Shown: positions 40,989-50,075, numbered from the stretch's first letter. The stretch is DNA of 64,000 bases from Acidimicrobiaceae bacterium (GCA_027449885.1 DAIDKS010000032.1:1-64000), one strand, 5' to 3'. Program-made: numbers and translations. The notes: a model not told the origin generated them from the sequence alone.

Positions 40989-41669
40989 CTAGCGGACCAC
41001 GTCCAGGACGCCGCCCATGTAGTTCTGCGTCGCCATGGGACCGCCGTTGCCGAACAGGTACCCGAGACCGCACGGGACGAAGCACTGCCAGGAGTACGTC
41101 CCGGGTCCCGGGGTCTTGAACTCGAACGACACGGTGTTGTGCGGCGAGCTCTGGTGACACGGTCCCGCGCCACAGATGTTGGGGTTGCTCACCCCGGGCA
41201 GCGGCACCGCGAGCCCCAGGGCCGGCACCGCGAAGGTGTGTCCGACGCCGCCACCCGAGTTCGAGTCCACGACGCTGACGGTCTGGCCGTTCACCGTGGC
41301 GGTACCGCCGATCGTTCCCTGAACCTGGCCCCACTCCTGGTTGCGCAGCGGACCACCGGAGTCGTACTGGTACACCGTCATGTGCACCACGGTGTCGGCG
41401 GGCAGCTTCCAGGACGTGTCCTGGACCCAGGCTCCCGTGGTCGGGTCCTTCACCAGGTACGAGACCCACGTGGGGTGAGCTCCGAAGCCGATCGCGCCGA
41501 CCGTCTGCACCGTGATGTTGACCGGTTGCCCCGCACTGGCGGTCGTCGTGAAGTCCATCTCCCCGCCCGGCGTTCCGGGAGTCAGGAAGGCGGCCACGGC
41601 CCAGACGACGAGTCCGACCGCAACCAGGAACAACACGATGACGGTGGCGAATCTCCCCTGCTTCGACAT
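40989..41669 (-). CDS. Membrane-anchored cupredoxin-like protein (subunit II-like)
   Basis: N-terminal TM; HTFAVP ... TYSWQCFVPCGLGYLFGNGGPM; upstream of ctaC; SD AAGGAG. Confidence 0.75.
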   Translation of the reverse strand: MSKQGRFATVIVLFLVAVGLVVWAVAAFLTPGTPGGEMDFTTTASAGQPVNITVQTVGAIGFGAHPTWVSYLVKDPTTGAWVQDTSWKLPADTVVHMTVYQYDSGGPLRNQEWGQVQGTIGGTATVNGQTVSVVDSNSGGGVGHTFAVPALGLAVPLPGVSNPNICGAGPCHQSSPHNTVSFEFKTPGPGTYSWQCFVPCGLGYLFGNGGPMATQNYMGGVLDVVR

Positions 41670-41746
41670 GGACCACTCCTTCGAGTACGCGTCACGAAAT
41701 GAAGACCAGGAGAGAGTAACGATTTTCCGGACTAACTTCGTGATTG

Positions 41747-42061
41747 GTGCGAGGCGAACATAAGAGGACTCTTGTAATCCACTTCGGACTTCTGCTCGCC
41801 GAAGTAATCTGTATTTCGGCGTTCTACGTTGAGTTACGACGTGCAGTTGGTGGGAATTCCCTCTCGTGGGCCTACGTCTTCGAGTGGCCCCTCTTCGCCG
41901 GCTACGCCGTCTACATGTGGAAGAGGCTTCTCAGGGACGAGGTCGGGGCTGGCCCGGCGAGCCCGTCGTCGCCCGCGTCCGCGGTCGACGACGATCGTCT
42001 CGCCGCCTACAACGAGTACCTCGAGTCCGTGCACCGCGAGAACCCGGACCGACCCCGCTAG
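41747..42061 (+). CDS. Small membrane protein with GNSLSWAYVFEWPLFAGYAVYMWKR motif (paralog B)
   Basis: Paralog of 34573-34914; two TM segments. Confidence 0.75.
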   Translation: MRGEHKRTLVIHFGLLLAEVICISAFYVELRRAVGGNSLSWAYVFEWPLFAGYAVYMWKRLLRDEVGAGPASPSSPASAVDDDRLAAYNEYLESVHRENPDRPR

Positions 42062-43791
42062 GCGATGCCCTCCGTCGCGAGCAGGTGACGGAGCTCGGCG
42101 ACCGACGACGACGTGAGTGACGTGGCGGAGAGCGGGTCGTCTCCGATGATCCAGCGGATCCGTCCGCCCCGGATGATGAACATGAAGTCCGAGTGGATGC
42201 TCATGCGGTCGGTGGGCTTCATCGTCACCTCGATCCCGTAGGCCCGCCACACGGCCCTGACGGCCGCCAGCCTCCCCGTGACGAAGTAGAAGTCCCTCAC
42301 GCCGAACAGTCGATGGAGGCTCATGAAGTGGCGGACGTTGGCCCGCGTCTCGTGGTACGGATCCGCCGCCACCGCGACGATGTCGAGGGGGGCGCGGGCG
42401 GGGAGTTCGCTACGCAGGATCTTCAGCTGCTCGGCGAGCAGCGGGCAGTCCGTCCAGCACATGGGGTCGAGAAAGGTCAGGATCGTCACCCGTCCCGGTC
42501 GTTCGCCCAGGGTGTACCGGGCGCCGTTCTGGTCGGTGAGGGTGAACGGGCGGGCGGGGACGTTGGTCGACGTGGCGGGCCCGTTCTGGGCGAGGAACAT
42601 CGTCGTCTCCGCCCCCGCGAAGGGAGCCCACGCCATCGCCGACGTCGCGACCACGACGGCCGCGGCCGCGAAGGACGCCGCGGCGGCACCCGCACTCGAC
42701 CAGGCCTCTCGCGGGATCCGGTCGCGCACCGCCGAGCGGCGCTCCACCGGGCGGCGCGGCATGGCGGCGAGAGCGACGAGCCCGAGGGGCACCAGTGAGT
42801 TCACGTCGGTGGCCAGGCCCCCAAAGACGGCGGCGTCTTGCGCGAGGACCCAGAGCACGCCGGCCCCGGTCGCCAGGAGGAGGTAGGGCCACCGCCGCGC
42901 CGCCGTGCGTCGCCGCACCAGCCCGCCCGCCGTGGTGAGCATCCACGCGATGATCACCACGTTCACCGCGGGCCCGCCGGCTCGAGCGACGTGTCCCGCC
43001 TCCCTGACGGTCGACGCCAGCCACGAGGGCTGCGCGACGGACGCCATCGACGTCGCCATTGCCGACCAGGCGTTGGACGCCCCCCGGCGCCAGAATCCCG
43101 TTCCCGGCAGCACCTGCAGGATCGCTCCCAGCGACAGCAGTCCCGCCAGCCCGTAGCGGGAGATCCGGGAGAACTTCGAGCGGAGGGTCTCTCCGTCGAC
43201 GGCCAGCCAGAGCCCGGCGTAGACGTAGAAGAGCGTCGCCCCCGGCCAGCCGAAGAGCAGGCTGGCGCCGGGTGCGAAGACGCCACCGAATCCGTTCCCC
43301 ACCGTCCAGATCACCGCCGCCCAGATCGCGCTGAGCAGCCCCACGACGCGACTCGTGGATCCGCTCGCCGTGATGAGCAAGACGCCGAGACCCACCTGGA
43401 GCCACGCGACGCCGGCCGCCAGGGTCACCGGATGGGCATTCCACACGGCGATCGCGCTCGACATGAGGTGATGCAGCCAGCCGGGCGTGCCCGACCTGAG
43501 GGGTCCCACGACGTCGTTGCCGAGCCCCAACGGCATCGCGCTCTGGAACTGGAGGAGACCGTCGAGCAACCAGAGCAGTCCGAAGGACCGCCGAAGGAAG
43601 CGGCGGGCGGGCGCCTCGTCGGTGGCGGCCCCGTTGAACCGAAACACTCGACCGGACACCAGCCCCGCGAGCAGGATCGCCGACCCGATCGCGCCCAGCC
43701 ACAGGAGGAGGGTCACGAAGGTCGCGTGGCGGAAGAGCTCCACGACGAACGGATTCGTCAGGTTGAGACTCTTCAAATTCATTCCCGGCAC
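42058..43791 (-). CDS. Multi-TM domain fused to C-terminal SCO1/SenC-like thioredoxin domain
   Basis: ~350-aa polytopic N-terminal half (WLLDGLLQFQSAMPLGLGNDVV) plus SCO domain with CWTDC and distal His (SIHSDFMFII); GTG 43791 with SD GGAGGGAG. Confidence 0.82.
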   Translation of the reverse strand: MPGMNLKSLNLTNPFVVELFRHATFVTLLLWLGAIGSAILLAGLVSGRVFRFNGAATDEAPARRFLRRSFGLLWLLDGLLQFQSAMPLGLGNDVVGPLRSGTPGWLHHLMSSAIAVWNAHPVTLAAGVAWLQVGLGVLLITASGSTSRVVGLLSAIWAAVIWTVGNGFGGVFAPGASLLFGWPGATLFYVYAGLWLAVDGETLRSKFSRISRYGLAGLLSLGAILQVLPGTGFWRRGASNAWSAMATSMASVAQPSWLASTVREAGHVARAGGPAVNVVIIAWMLTTAGGLVRRRTAARRWPYLLLATGAGVLWVLAQDAAVFGGLATDVNSLVPLGLVALAAMPRRPVERRSAVRDRIPREAWSSAGAAAASFAAAAVVVATSAMAWAPFAGAETTMFLAQNGPATSTNVPARPFTLTDQNGARYTLGERPGRVTILTFLDPMCWTDCPLLAEQLKILRSELPARAPLDIVAVAADPYHETRANVRHFMSLHRLFGVRDFYFVTGRLAAVRAVWRAYGIEVTMKPTDRMSIHSDFMFIIRGGRIRWIIGDDPLSATSLTSSSVAELRHLLATEGIA

Positions 43792-43822
43792 GCGGGACTC
43801 CCTCCGCCAGAACCTCGCCAGG

Positions 43823-44227
43823 CTATTCGGGTGACGGCGTCTCCTCCAGGCAGGCAGAGAGCACACCGTTCACGAATCTCGGGGATCCGTCCGTCGAGAA
43901 CTCGTGGGCCAGCTCGACCGCCTCGTCCAGGACCACGGCGCGGGGCGGTGGAGCGGCCAGCGACAGCTCGCCGAGTGCCAACTCCATGATGAGCCGGTCG
44001 ACGAGGGCCAGGCGGTCGAAGCTCCACTCGCGCAGGTGCCGCGAGATTCGCTCGTCGGAGTCGTCGCGCTGCTCCTCCGCCGCCCGGGCGAGCGTCGACG
44101 CGTACGGGTCGGGCGCGACCGGGAGCGACGCGATGATGACGCCCACCGGTCGGCCCTTGATGAACGCCTCGTAGAGCAGTTCGAGCGCCCGTTCACGTGC
44201 GCGATGACGGGAGCCGCCGTCGAGCAC
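43823..44227 (-). CDS. nusB: Transcription antitermination factor NusB
   Basis: RHRARERALELLYEAFIKGR...VDRLIMELALGEL...VLDEAVELAHEFSTDGSPRFVNGVLSA. Confidence 0.95.
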   Translation of the reverse strand: MLDGGSRHRARERALELLYEAFIKGRPVGVIIASLPVAPDPYASTLARAAEEQRDDSDERISRHLREWSFDRLALVDRLIMELALGELSLAAPPPRAVVLDEAVELAHEFSTDGSPRFVNGVLSACLEETPSPE

Positions 44228-44790
44228 TAGGCGCGCGTGATGTATTCGCCGGTGCGGGTGTCGACCTTGACGACCTCGCCCGGACCGATGAAGAGGGGAA
44301 CCTGGACCACGAAGCCGGTCTCGAGGGTTGCCGGCTTGCGCGCCCCCGAGACGCGGTCGCCCTGGATTCCCGGCTCGGTCTCGGCGATGGTCAGCTCGAC
44401 CGAGGCCGGGAGCTCGACGCCGATGATCTCGTCACCGTGGAGGATCAGCATCGCCTTGCCGGTCTCCTTCAGGAAGTTCGCCGCCTCGCCGAGCCGGGCG
44501 GCGGGCACCGGGACCTGGTCGAAGGTCGTCTGGTCCATGAAGACGTAGTCCTCGCCGTCGCGGTAGAGGAACTGCGTGTCGCGCTTGTCGATGATCGCCT
44601 GCTCGAGGCGCTCGTCGGCGCGGTAGGTCCGCTCGATGACGGCCCCGGTGCGGGCGTTGCGCAGCTTCGTCCGTACGAAGGCGCCACCCTTGCCCGGCTT
44701 CACGTGCTGGAAGTCGATCACGGTGAAGAGTCCGTCCTCCACCTGCAGGGTGATGCCGTTCTTCAGATCGTTGCTAGAGATTGCCGCCAT
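44227..44790 (-). CDS. efp: Elongation factor P
   Basis: NDLKNGITLQVEDGLFTVIDFQHVKPGKGGAFVRTKLRN. Confidence 0.98.
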   Translation of the reverse strand: MAAISSNDLKNGITLQVEDGLFTVIDFQHVKPGKGGAFVRTKLRNARTGAVIERTYRADERLEQAIIDKRDTQFLYRDGEDYVFMDQTTFDQVPVPAARLGEAANFLKETGKAMLILHGDEIIGVELPASVELTIAETEPGIQGDRVSGARKPATLETGFVVQVPLFIGPGEVVKVDTRTGEYITRA

Positions 44791-44825
44791 GGGCTGGGCC
44801 TTTCATCGCGAGTGCGGCGAACAGT

Positions 44826-45293
44826 CTACGCAGCGCCCGGGGGGCGCCGTGACGACCGGAGCAGTCGGACGACCGCGTCGAGCGCCAGGTCGTATCCGAG
44901 CCCTCCGAAGCCCGCGATGGACCCGTCCACGACGCGGGCGAGGGTGCTCACGTGGCGAAACGGCTCCCGGCCCGCGGGGTTGGAGAGATGGACCTCGACC
45001 TTGGGCCCCGGGAAGACGTCCAGGGCGTCGCTGAGGGCCCAGGAGGTGTGCGTCAGCGCGCCGGCGTTGATGATGAGCCCCGCGTAGTGGCCGCGGGCCT
45101 CGTGGACCGCTTCGATCAGGTCGCCCTCGAAGTTCGACTGGCGGTGGTCGATCTCGACGCCGAGGTCGCCCGCTCGCGTCGCGAGCCGTTCCACGTGCTC
45201 CTCGAGCGTCGTCGTGCCGTAGACGGCGACGTCCCGCACGCCGAGTTGGTCGAGATTCGGGCCCGACAGGATCAGGATCTGGTCCGGCGTCAT
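44826..45293 (-). CDS. aroQ: 3-dehydroquinate dehydratase, type II
   Basis: ILILSGPNLDQLGVRDVAVYG, IINAGALTHTSWALSDAL, EVHLSNP. Confidence 0.96.
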   Translation of the reverse strand: MTPDQILILSGPNLDQLGVRDVAVYGTTTLEEHVERLATRAGDLGVEIDHRQSNFEGDLIEAVHEARGHYAGLIINAGALTHTSWALSDALDVFPGPKVEVHLSNPAGREPFRHVSTLARVVDGSIAGFGGLGYDLALDAVVRLLRSSRRPPGAA

Positions 45294-45314
45294 GGGGCCT
45301 CCTCGATTCCCACG

Positions 45315-46358
45315 CTACCGCCCGCTCGTCATCTCGCCAAGGGTCGCGATCACGGCCGTCGCGGGCACGTCGTGCACGGTCTCGAAGCCGTCCGCCCCCG
45401 GCAGCACGAACGTCAGGTCGTGCGTCGCCTTCTTGTCCCGCGCCATGAAGGTGAGGAGCTCGTCCCCGTCCATCCCCGCCGGAAGGGCGGTCGGGAGGTC
45501 CAGCGTCGCGAGCACGGCGTCGGTGTCGTCGACGACGTCGTCGTCGACTCGTCCCAGCCTCCGGGCCAGACGCACCGCGTAGGCCAGCCCGATCGCCACG
45601 GCCTCACCGTGACGCAGCTCGTCGGGATCCCGCGCCAGTGCCAGCGCCTCCAGGGCGTGGCCGAGAGTGTGGCCGTAGTTGAGCAGAGCCCGGGGCCCTC
45701 CCTCGCGCTCGTCGCGCGCGACGAGGTCCGCCTTGAGACGCACCGCGTTCAGGGTCCGCTCCTCGAGCGTCGCGCCGGCCAGTGCGTCGGCCCGCAAGCC
45801 CTGGAGGAGCCAGCACTTCGCCACCTCGCCCCACCCACTCCGCCACTCCCGGGGCGGCAGCGTCGCGAGGGTCTCGGTGTCGCAGAGCACCATCGAGGGC
45901 TGATGGAACGCCCCCACGAGGTTCTTGCCGGCCGCCAGGTCGACGCCCGTCTTGCCCCCGATCGCCGCGTCGACCTGGGCGACGAGGCTGGTGGGCACGT
46001 GGATCGCCGCGACGCCGCGCGCGTAGACGGCGGCGACGAAGCCGCCCAGGTCCGTCGTCGCCCCCCCGCCCACGCTCACCACCACGTCACGCCGTGAGAG
46101 CGCCATGCGGGCGAGGCTCTCGGCGACGCTCTCGACGACGCCCAGCGACTTGGCCGCCTCTCCGTCGGGTACCACGACGACCTCGTGCTCGACGCCCGGA
46201 TCGAGGTCGAACCAGGGCTGGGCCGTGATCGCCGGCGTCGTCACGATCGCGGCCCGTCGCGCTCCGGTCGCGGCGATGGCCGCCGCCAGCTCGTGGCGTG
46301 CCCCACCCGCGACGACCACGTCGTAGCCGCGACCACCGAGATCGACGCGCACCCTCAC
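45315..46358 (-). CDS. aroB: 3-dehydroquinate synthase
   Basis: VSVGGGATTDLGGFVAAVYARG, PTSLVAQVDAAIGGKTGVDL; GTG 46358 overlaps aroK stop. Confidence 0.97.
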   Translation of the reverse strand: MRVRVDLGGRGYDVVVAGGARHELAAAIAATGARRAAIVTTPAITAQPWFDLDPGVEHEVVVVPDGEAAKSLGVVESVAESLARMALSRRDVVVSVGGGATTDLGGFVAAVYARGVAAIHVPTSLVAQVDAAIGGKTGVDLAAGKNLVGAFHQPSMVLCDTETLATLPPREWRSGWGEVAKCWLLQGLRADALAGATLEERTLNAVRLKADLVARDEREGGPRALLNYGHTLGHALEALALARDPDELRHGEAVAIGLAYAVRLARRLGRVDDDVVDDTDAVLATLDLPTALPAGMDGDELLTFMARDKKATHDLTFVLPGADGFETVHDVPATAVIATLGEMTSGR

Positions 46359-46849
46359 GCCAACATCATCCCATCGACGACCGCCGCCACGACCTCGTCG
46401 AGGGTGCCGGTCGCCGCGACGCGTATCCGGGCCACCTCCTCGTACCAGCCCCGGCGACGCCGGCGCAGGCGCGCGAGCGCTCGCGCGGGGTCGTCGCCGA
46501 GCAGGGGACGGTCCCCCTCCCCCACTCGAGCGAGGAGGACCTCGTCGGGAGCGTCCAGCCACACCGTCGGCGCGGATCGCAGCGCGTCGCGGTTGCTCGC
46601 TCGCTCCACGACCCCACCCCCGGTCGCGACGATCACGTCGCGTGCCAGGGCGAGCTCGAGGGCGTGCGATTCGAGATCGCGGAACGCGGCCTCGCCCCGG
46701 GTCCGAATGAGGTCTCCGGGTGACGCGCCCTCGCGGGTGGCGACCTCCTCGTCGGTGTCGACCCACGCGACGCCGTAGTGAGCGCCGAGGGCTCGCGCCA
46801 CGGCGCTCTTGCCGGCTCCGGGCAGGCCGATCAGGACGACCCGAGCCAC
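46355..46849 (-). CDS. aroK: Shikimate kinase
   Basis: VLIGLPGAGKSAVARALG, VDTDEEVATREG, VATGGGVV. Confidence 0.96.
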   Translation of the reverse strand: MARVVLIGLPGAGKSAVARALGAHYGVAWVDTDEEVATREGASPGDLIRTRGEAAFRDLESHALELALARDVIVATGGGVVERASNRDALRSAPTVWLDAPDEVLLARVGEGDRPLLGDDPARALARLRRRRRGWYEEVARIRVAATGTLDEVVAAVVDGMMLA

Positions 46850-46851
46850 GA

Positions 46852-48039
46852 CTAGAGCGGACGGGCCGTCGACGGCGTGCTGCCCAAGTGGGCTACGTAG
46901 GCCTCGTGGTTGCGGGCGAACTCCGCGACGGTGTCCCCACCGAACTTGCGCAGCGCCTCGTCCGCGAGGACGATCGCGACCATGGACTCGGCGACGACGC
47001 CCATGGCGGGCACGGCCGTCACGTCGGTGCGCTCCTTGAACGACACCGTGCTCTCTCCCGAGGCGACGTCCACGGTCTCGAGGACGGGTCGGTTGAGCGT
47101 CGCGAGCGGCTTCATCGCGACGCGAACGATCAGTGGTGCGCCGGACGAGACGCCGCCCTCCACGCCACCGGCGTGGTCCGAGCGTCGGCCGTAGCCGCCA
47201 CCGGTCGTCGCCTCGTCGTCGCGGTAGATCGCGTCGTGCGCCTCACTGCCGCGCTGTTCGGCCTGGCGCCACCCGTCCCCGATCTCGACGGCCTTCACCG
47301 CCGGGATGCTCATCAGCGCCCCCGCGAGCCGGCCGTCGAGCTTGCGATCCCAGTGGACGTAGCTGCCGAGTCCGACGGGAACCCCGTACCCGACCACCTC
47401 CGCAATGCCGCCGAGCGAGTCGCCCACCTTCGCCGCGGCCTTGATCGCCGTCACCATCCGCGCACTGGTCTCCGGATCGACGCAGCGAACCTCGCTCTCG
47501 TCGACGGCGCCCTGGTCCCCGGCACCGGGTCGCGGGCCCTCGTAGGCCACGTCGCCGATGCGCACGACGTGGCTCAGGACGCTCACTCCGATCTCCCCGA
47601 GCAGGGCGCGGGCGAGCGAGCCGACCACGACGCGCGCGGCAGTCTCGCGGGCGCTCGCCCGCTCCAACACGTCGCGGGCGTCGTCGAAGCCGTACTTCTG
47701 CATCCCGACCAGGTCGGCGTGGCCGGGTCGCGGCGCCGTCAGTCGGCGCGTCGGCTCACCGGGAGCGGCGGACATCTCGTCCTCCCACTTCACCCACTCG
47801 GTATTGACGATCTCGATGGCGACGGGCGATCCGAGCGTGCGACCGTGGCGGATGCCCCCCGTCAGACGAAGGGCGTCGCGCTCGAAGCGCATGCGCGGTC
47901 CCCGTCCGAAGCCGAGTCGGCGCCGGGCCAGCTGATCGGCGAGGGCCTCCTCGACGAGGGGCAGCCCCGACGGCAGTCCCTCGACGATGACGGTCAGCGA
48001 CGGCCCGTGACTCTCTCCCGCGGTGAGGAAGCGCAGCAT
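46852..48039 (-). CDS. aroC: Chorismate synthase
   Basis: LRFLTAGESHGPSLTVIVEGLPSGLP, RPGHADLVGMQKYGFDDARDVLERASARETAARV. Confidence 0.98.
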   Translation of the reverse strand: MLRFLTAGESHGPSLTVIVEGLPSGLPLVEEALADQLARRRLGFGRGPRMRFERDALRLTGGIRHGRTLGSPVAIEIVNTEWVKWEDEMSAAPGEPTRRLTAPRPGHADLVGMQKYGFDDARDVLERASARETAARVVVGSLARALLGEIGVSVLSHVVRIGDVAYEGPRPGAGDQGAVDESEVRCVDPETSARMVTAIKAAAKVGDSLGGIAEVVGYGVPVGLGSYVHWDRKLDGRLAGALMSIPAVKAVEIGDGWRQAEQRGSEAHDAIYRDDEATTGGGYGRRSDHAGGVEGGVSSGAPLIVRVAMKPLATLNRPVLETVDVASGESTVSFKERTDVTAVPAMGVVAESMVAIVLADEALRKFGGDTVAEFARNHEAYVAHLGSTPSTARPL

Positions 48040-48070
48040 CGGTTCATCCTAGGGCGCGTCGCCCCGCCCC

Positions 48071-48724
48071 TCAGTGGTCGTCGCGGTAGAAGGGGTTCTC
48101 GCCCGAGGCGTGGTCGGTGACGTCGACGACCGCCTCGAGTTCGGGGATGGCGGCGTGCAGCTCCTTCTCGATCCCCTGGGAGAGGGTCATGCGACTGAGC
48201 GAGCAGCCCTGGCATCCACCGCCCATGAGGATGTACGCGATCCGGCGGTCCTCGTCGAGGGCCACGAGGTCGGCGACGCCGCCGTGCGCGGCGATGGAGG
48301 GATTGATCGACTGGTCGAGAACCTCGACGGCCCGACGCCCCAGGGGGCCGTCGGTGCCGAGTGCCAGGATGTCGGCCGGGACGCCGGGGTAGAGCTCCGC
48401 CGGCGGAGGCAGGTTCGGGTTGACCAGGACGAGCCCGCCCCCACCATCGGCGGCGAACTCCAGGCGACTGCCCCTGAGGCGTTCGATCGAGCGTGCCGGG
48501 ACCACGATCGTGACGTCGCCGTCGCGACCCACGGCGGATCCCTCGGGGGCGCTGGCGCTCTCCGAGAAGTAGAGGTCGTAGGTGTAGCCCCCGGCTCGCG
48601 TGCCGGTCACCTCCACGTAGAGGGCGAGCTCGTCGCTGCGCTCCTCGGCGTGCAGGGCGTCCAGCACCACGTCGCGGGCGGCGTCAGTCAGCGTCAGGAC
48701 CTCGAACATCTCAACCGTGGACAC
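48071..48724 (-). CDS. NfuA-type Fe-S carrier (degenerate A-type domain + NifU C-terminal domain)
   Basis: C-terminal GGGCQGCSLSRMTLSQGIEKEL; cysteine-free HesB-like N-terminal domain. Confidence 0.85.
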   Translation of the reverse strand: MSTVEMFEVLTLTDAARDVVLDALHAEERSDELALYVEVTGTRAGGYTYDLYFSESASAPEGSAVGRDGDVTIVVPARSIERLRGSRLEFAADGGGGLVLVNPNLPPPAELYPGVPADILALGTDGPLGRRAVEVLDQSINPSIAAHGGVADLVALDEDRRIAYILMGGGCQGCSLSRMTLSQGIEKELHAAIPELEAVVDVTDHASGENPFYRDDH

Positions 48725-48778
48725 GCGGTCAGTCTAGGAGCGCGTCCGCGATATCGAGCGTCGCAGTATCGTCGTCGC

Positions 48779-49516
48779 GTGACCTCCCCCCGCGACGCGC
48801 ATGAATGGGTCAGCTTCGACGACCCCCACGAACAGCGAACCTGGATGTTCGACGTGACCTTCCTCGAGAGCCACTGGACCTGCATCTTCGGCCACGGCTG
48901 CCAAGGGGTCCTGACGGCACCGACGCCGGAGCGCGGCGAGGGCTGCTGCAGCTACGGCGCGCACCTCACCGGTGAGGACGAGCGCCAGCGCATCGAGCAG
49001 CTGGCCACCGAACTCACCGACGACCAGTGGCAGAACCGCCGCAAGGGGCGCCAGGGCACCACCCGCGTGACCCGCTCCGGCGACATCGTGACCCGCCTGG
49101 TCGGAGAGGCCTGCATCTTCCTCAACCGACCCGACTTCGCGCGCGGAGCGGGCTGTGCCTTCCACGTGAAGGCGATGGACGAGGGCCGCAGCTACGTGGG
49201 GCTGAAGCCCGAGGTCTGCTGGCAGCTACCCCTGCACCGCGACGAGGAGGTCCTGGAGTCGGGCCACGTCGTCACCCGGATCGAGGAGTGGGGGCGTCGG
49301 GGATGGGGACCCGGCGGGGACGACTTCCACTGGTGGTGCACCGAGGCCCCGGAAGCCTTCACGGGTCGCCAGAGCGTCGCCGACTCCATGGATGAGGAGC
49401 TGCGCGCGATGGTGGGCGACGAGGTCGCCGACCTGCTGCGCGACTACCTCACGGAGCGATCGTCCCGGGGATCACGGACTCGACTGGCCCACCCCGTGGT
49501 CCGTCGTCGCTCCTAG
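48779..49516 (+). CDS. Cysteine-rich conserved hypothetical protein, possible metal binding
   Basis: TFLESHWTCIFGHGCQGVLTAPTPERGEGCCSYGAHL..., GAGCAFHVKAM, FHWWCTEAP. Confidence 0.75.
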   Translation: MTSPRDAHEWVSFDDPHEQRTWMFDVTFLESHWTCIFGHGCQGVLTAPTPERGEGCCSYGAHLTGEDERQRIEQLATELTDDQWQNRRKGRQGTTRVTRSGDIVTRLVGEACIFLNRPDFARGAGCAFHVKAMDEGRSYVGLKPEVCWQLPLHRDEEVLESGHVVTRIEEWGRRGWGPGGDDFHWWCTEAPEAFTGRQSVADSMDEELRAMVGDEVADLLRDYLTERSSRGSRTRLAHPVVRRRS

Positions 49517-49725
49517 CTCTCCGCGGTCAACGGGTCGTCGTCGGCAACGGAGGGGCGAGGCAGGCGGCCCAGGATCTCGTCGAATCGGTCCTCTTCCGCC
49601 CGGCACCACTCCGCGTGGACGTCCTCGGGCGCGGCGCCGCACTCGGCACACGCGGTCGCTCGGGGCCCCGTCGAACGCTTCAGTTCGCGAGCTTCAACAA
49701 ATCGACGGTGGCGGCCCTTTTTCAC
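49513..49725 (-). CDS. Small hypothetical protein with CAECG motif
   Basis: 70-aa ORF with CxxC; 4-nt overlap with the convergent neighbour. Confidence 0.5.
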   Translation of the reverse strand: MKKGRHRRFVEARELKRSTGPRATACAECGAAPEDVHAEWCRAEEDRFDEILGRLPRPSVADDDPLTAES

Positions 49726-49846
49726 GTCGTCTCCTCACTGGTCGCGGGCCATAACTGGCGGCGACCTGGCTCCGCGAACCGCGGCGCCGGTCTCCCATGT
49801 TACCAATCCGGACCCGGAAAACGGCCGACAGCCCTAACATCGCAGC

Positions 49847-50071
49847 GTGAGCGCGACGTTCGACCCCAACGACATGATTCGCCGTTTTCAGGAGCGCGCC
49901 GAGGCCGTGCGCCGACGGGGGCTTCCCCCGGTCGAGGGCCCGGAACGCCAGCGGTTCCTCGAGGCGGCCCGCCTGGACTTCCAGGATTTCGCGATGATCG
50001 GCGACGCCGTCGCCCGCCTCGAGGACGGAATCCTGCGGCTCGAGATCGACCTCCGCCCCCCGCAGGGCTGA
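49847..50071 (+). CDS. Small hypothetical protein
   Basis: MSATFDPNDMIRRFQERAEAVRRRGLPPVEGPERQRFLEAARLDFQDFAMIGDAVARLEDGILRLEIDLR; composition typical of a real protein. Confidence 0.65.
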   Translation: MSATFDPNDMIRRFQERAEAVRRRGLPPVEGPERQRFLEAARLDFQDFAMIGDAVARLEDGILRLEIDLRPPQG

Positions 50072-50075
50072 TCGC

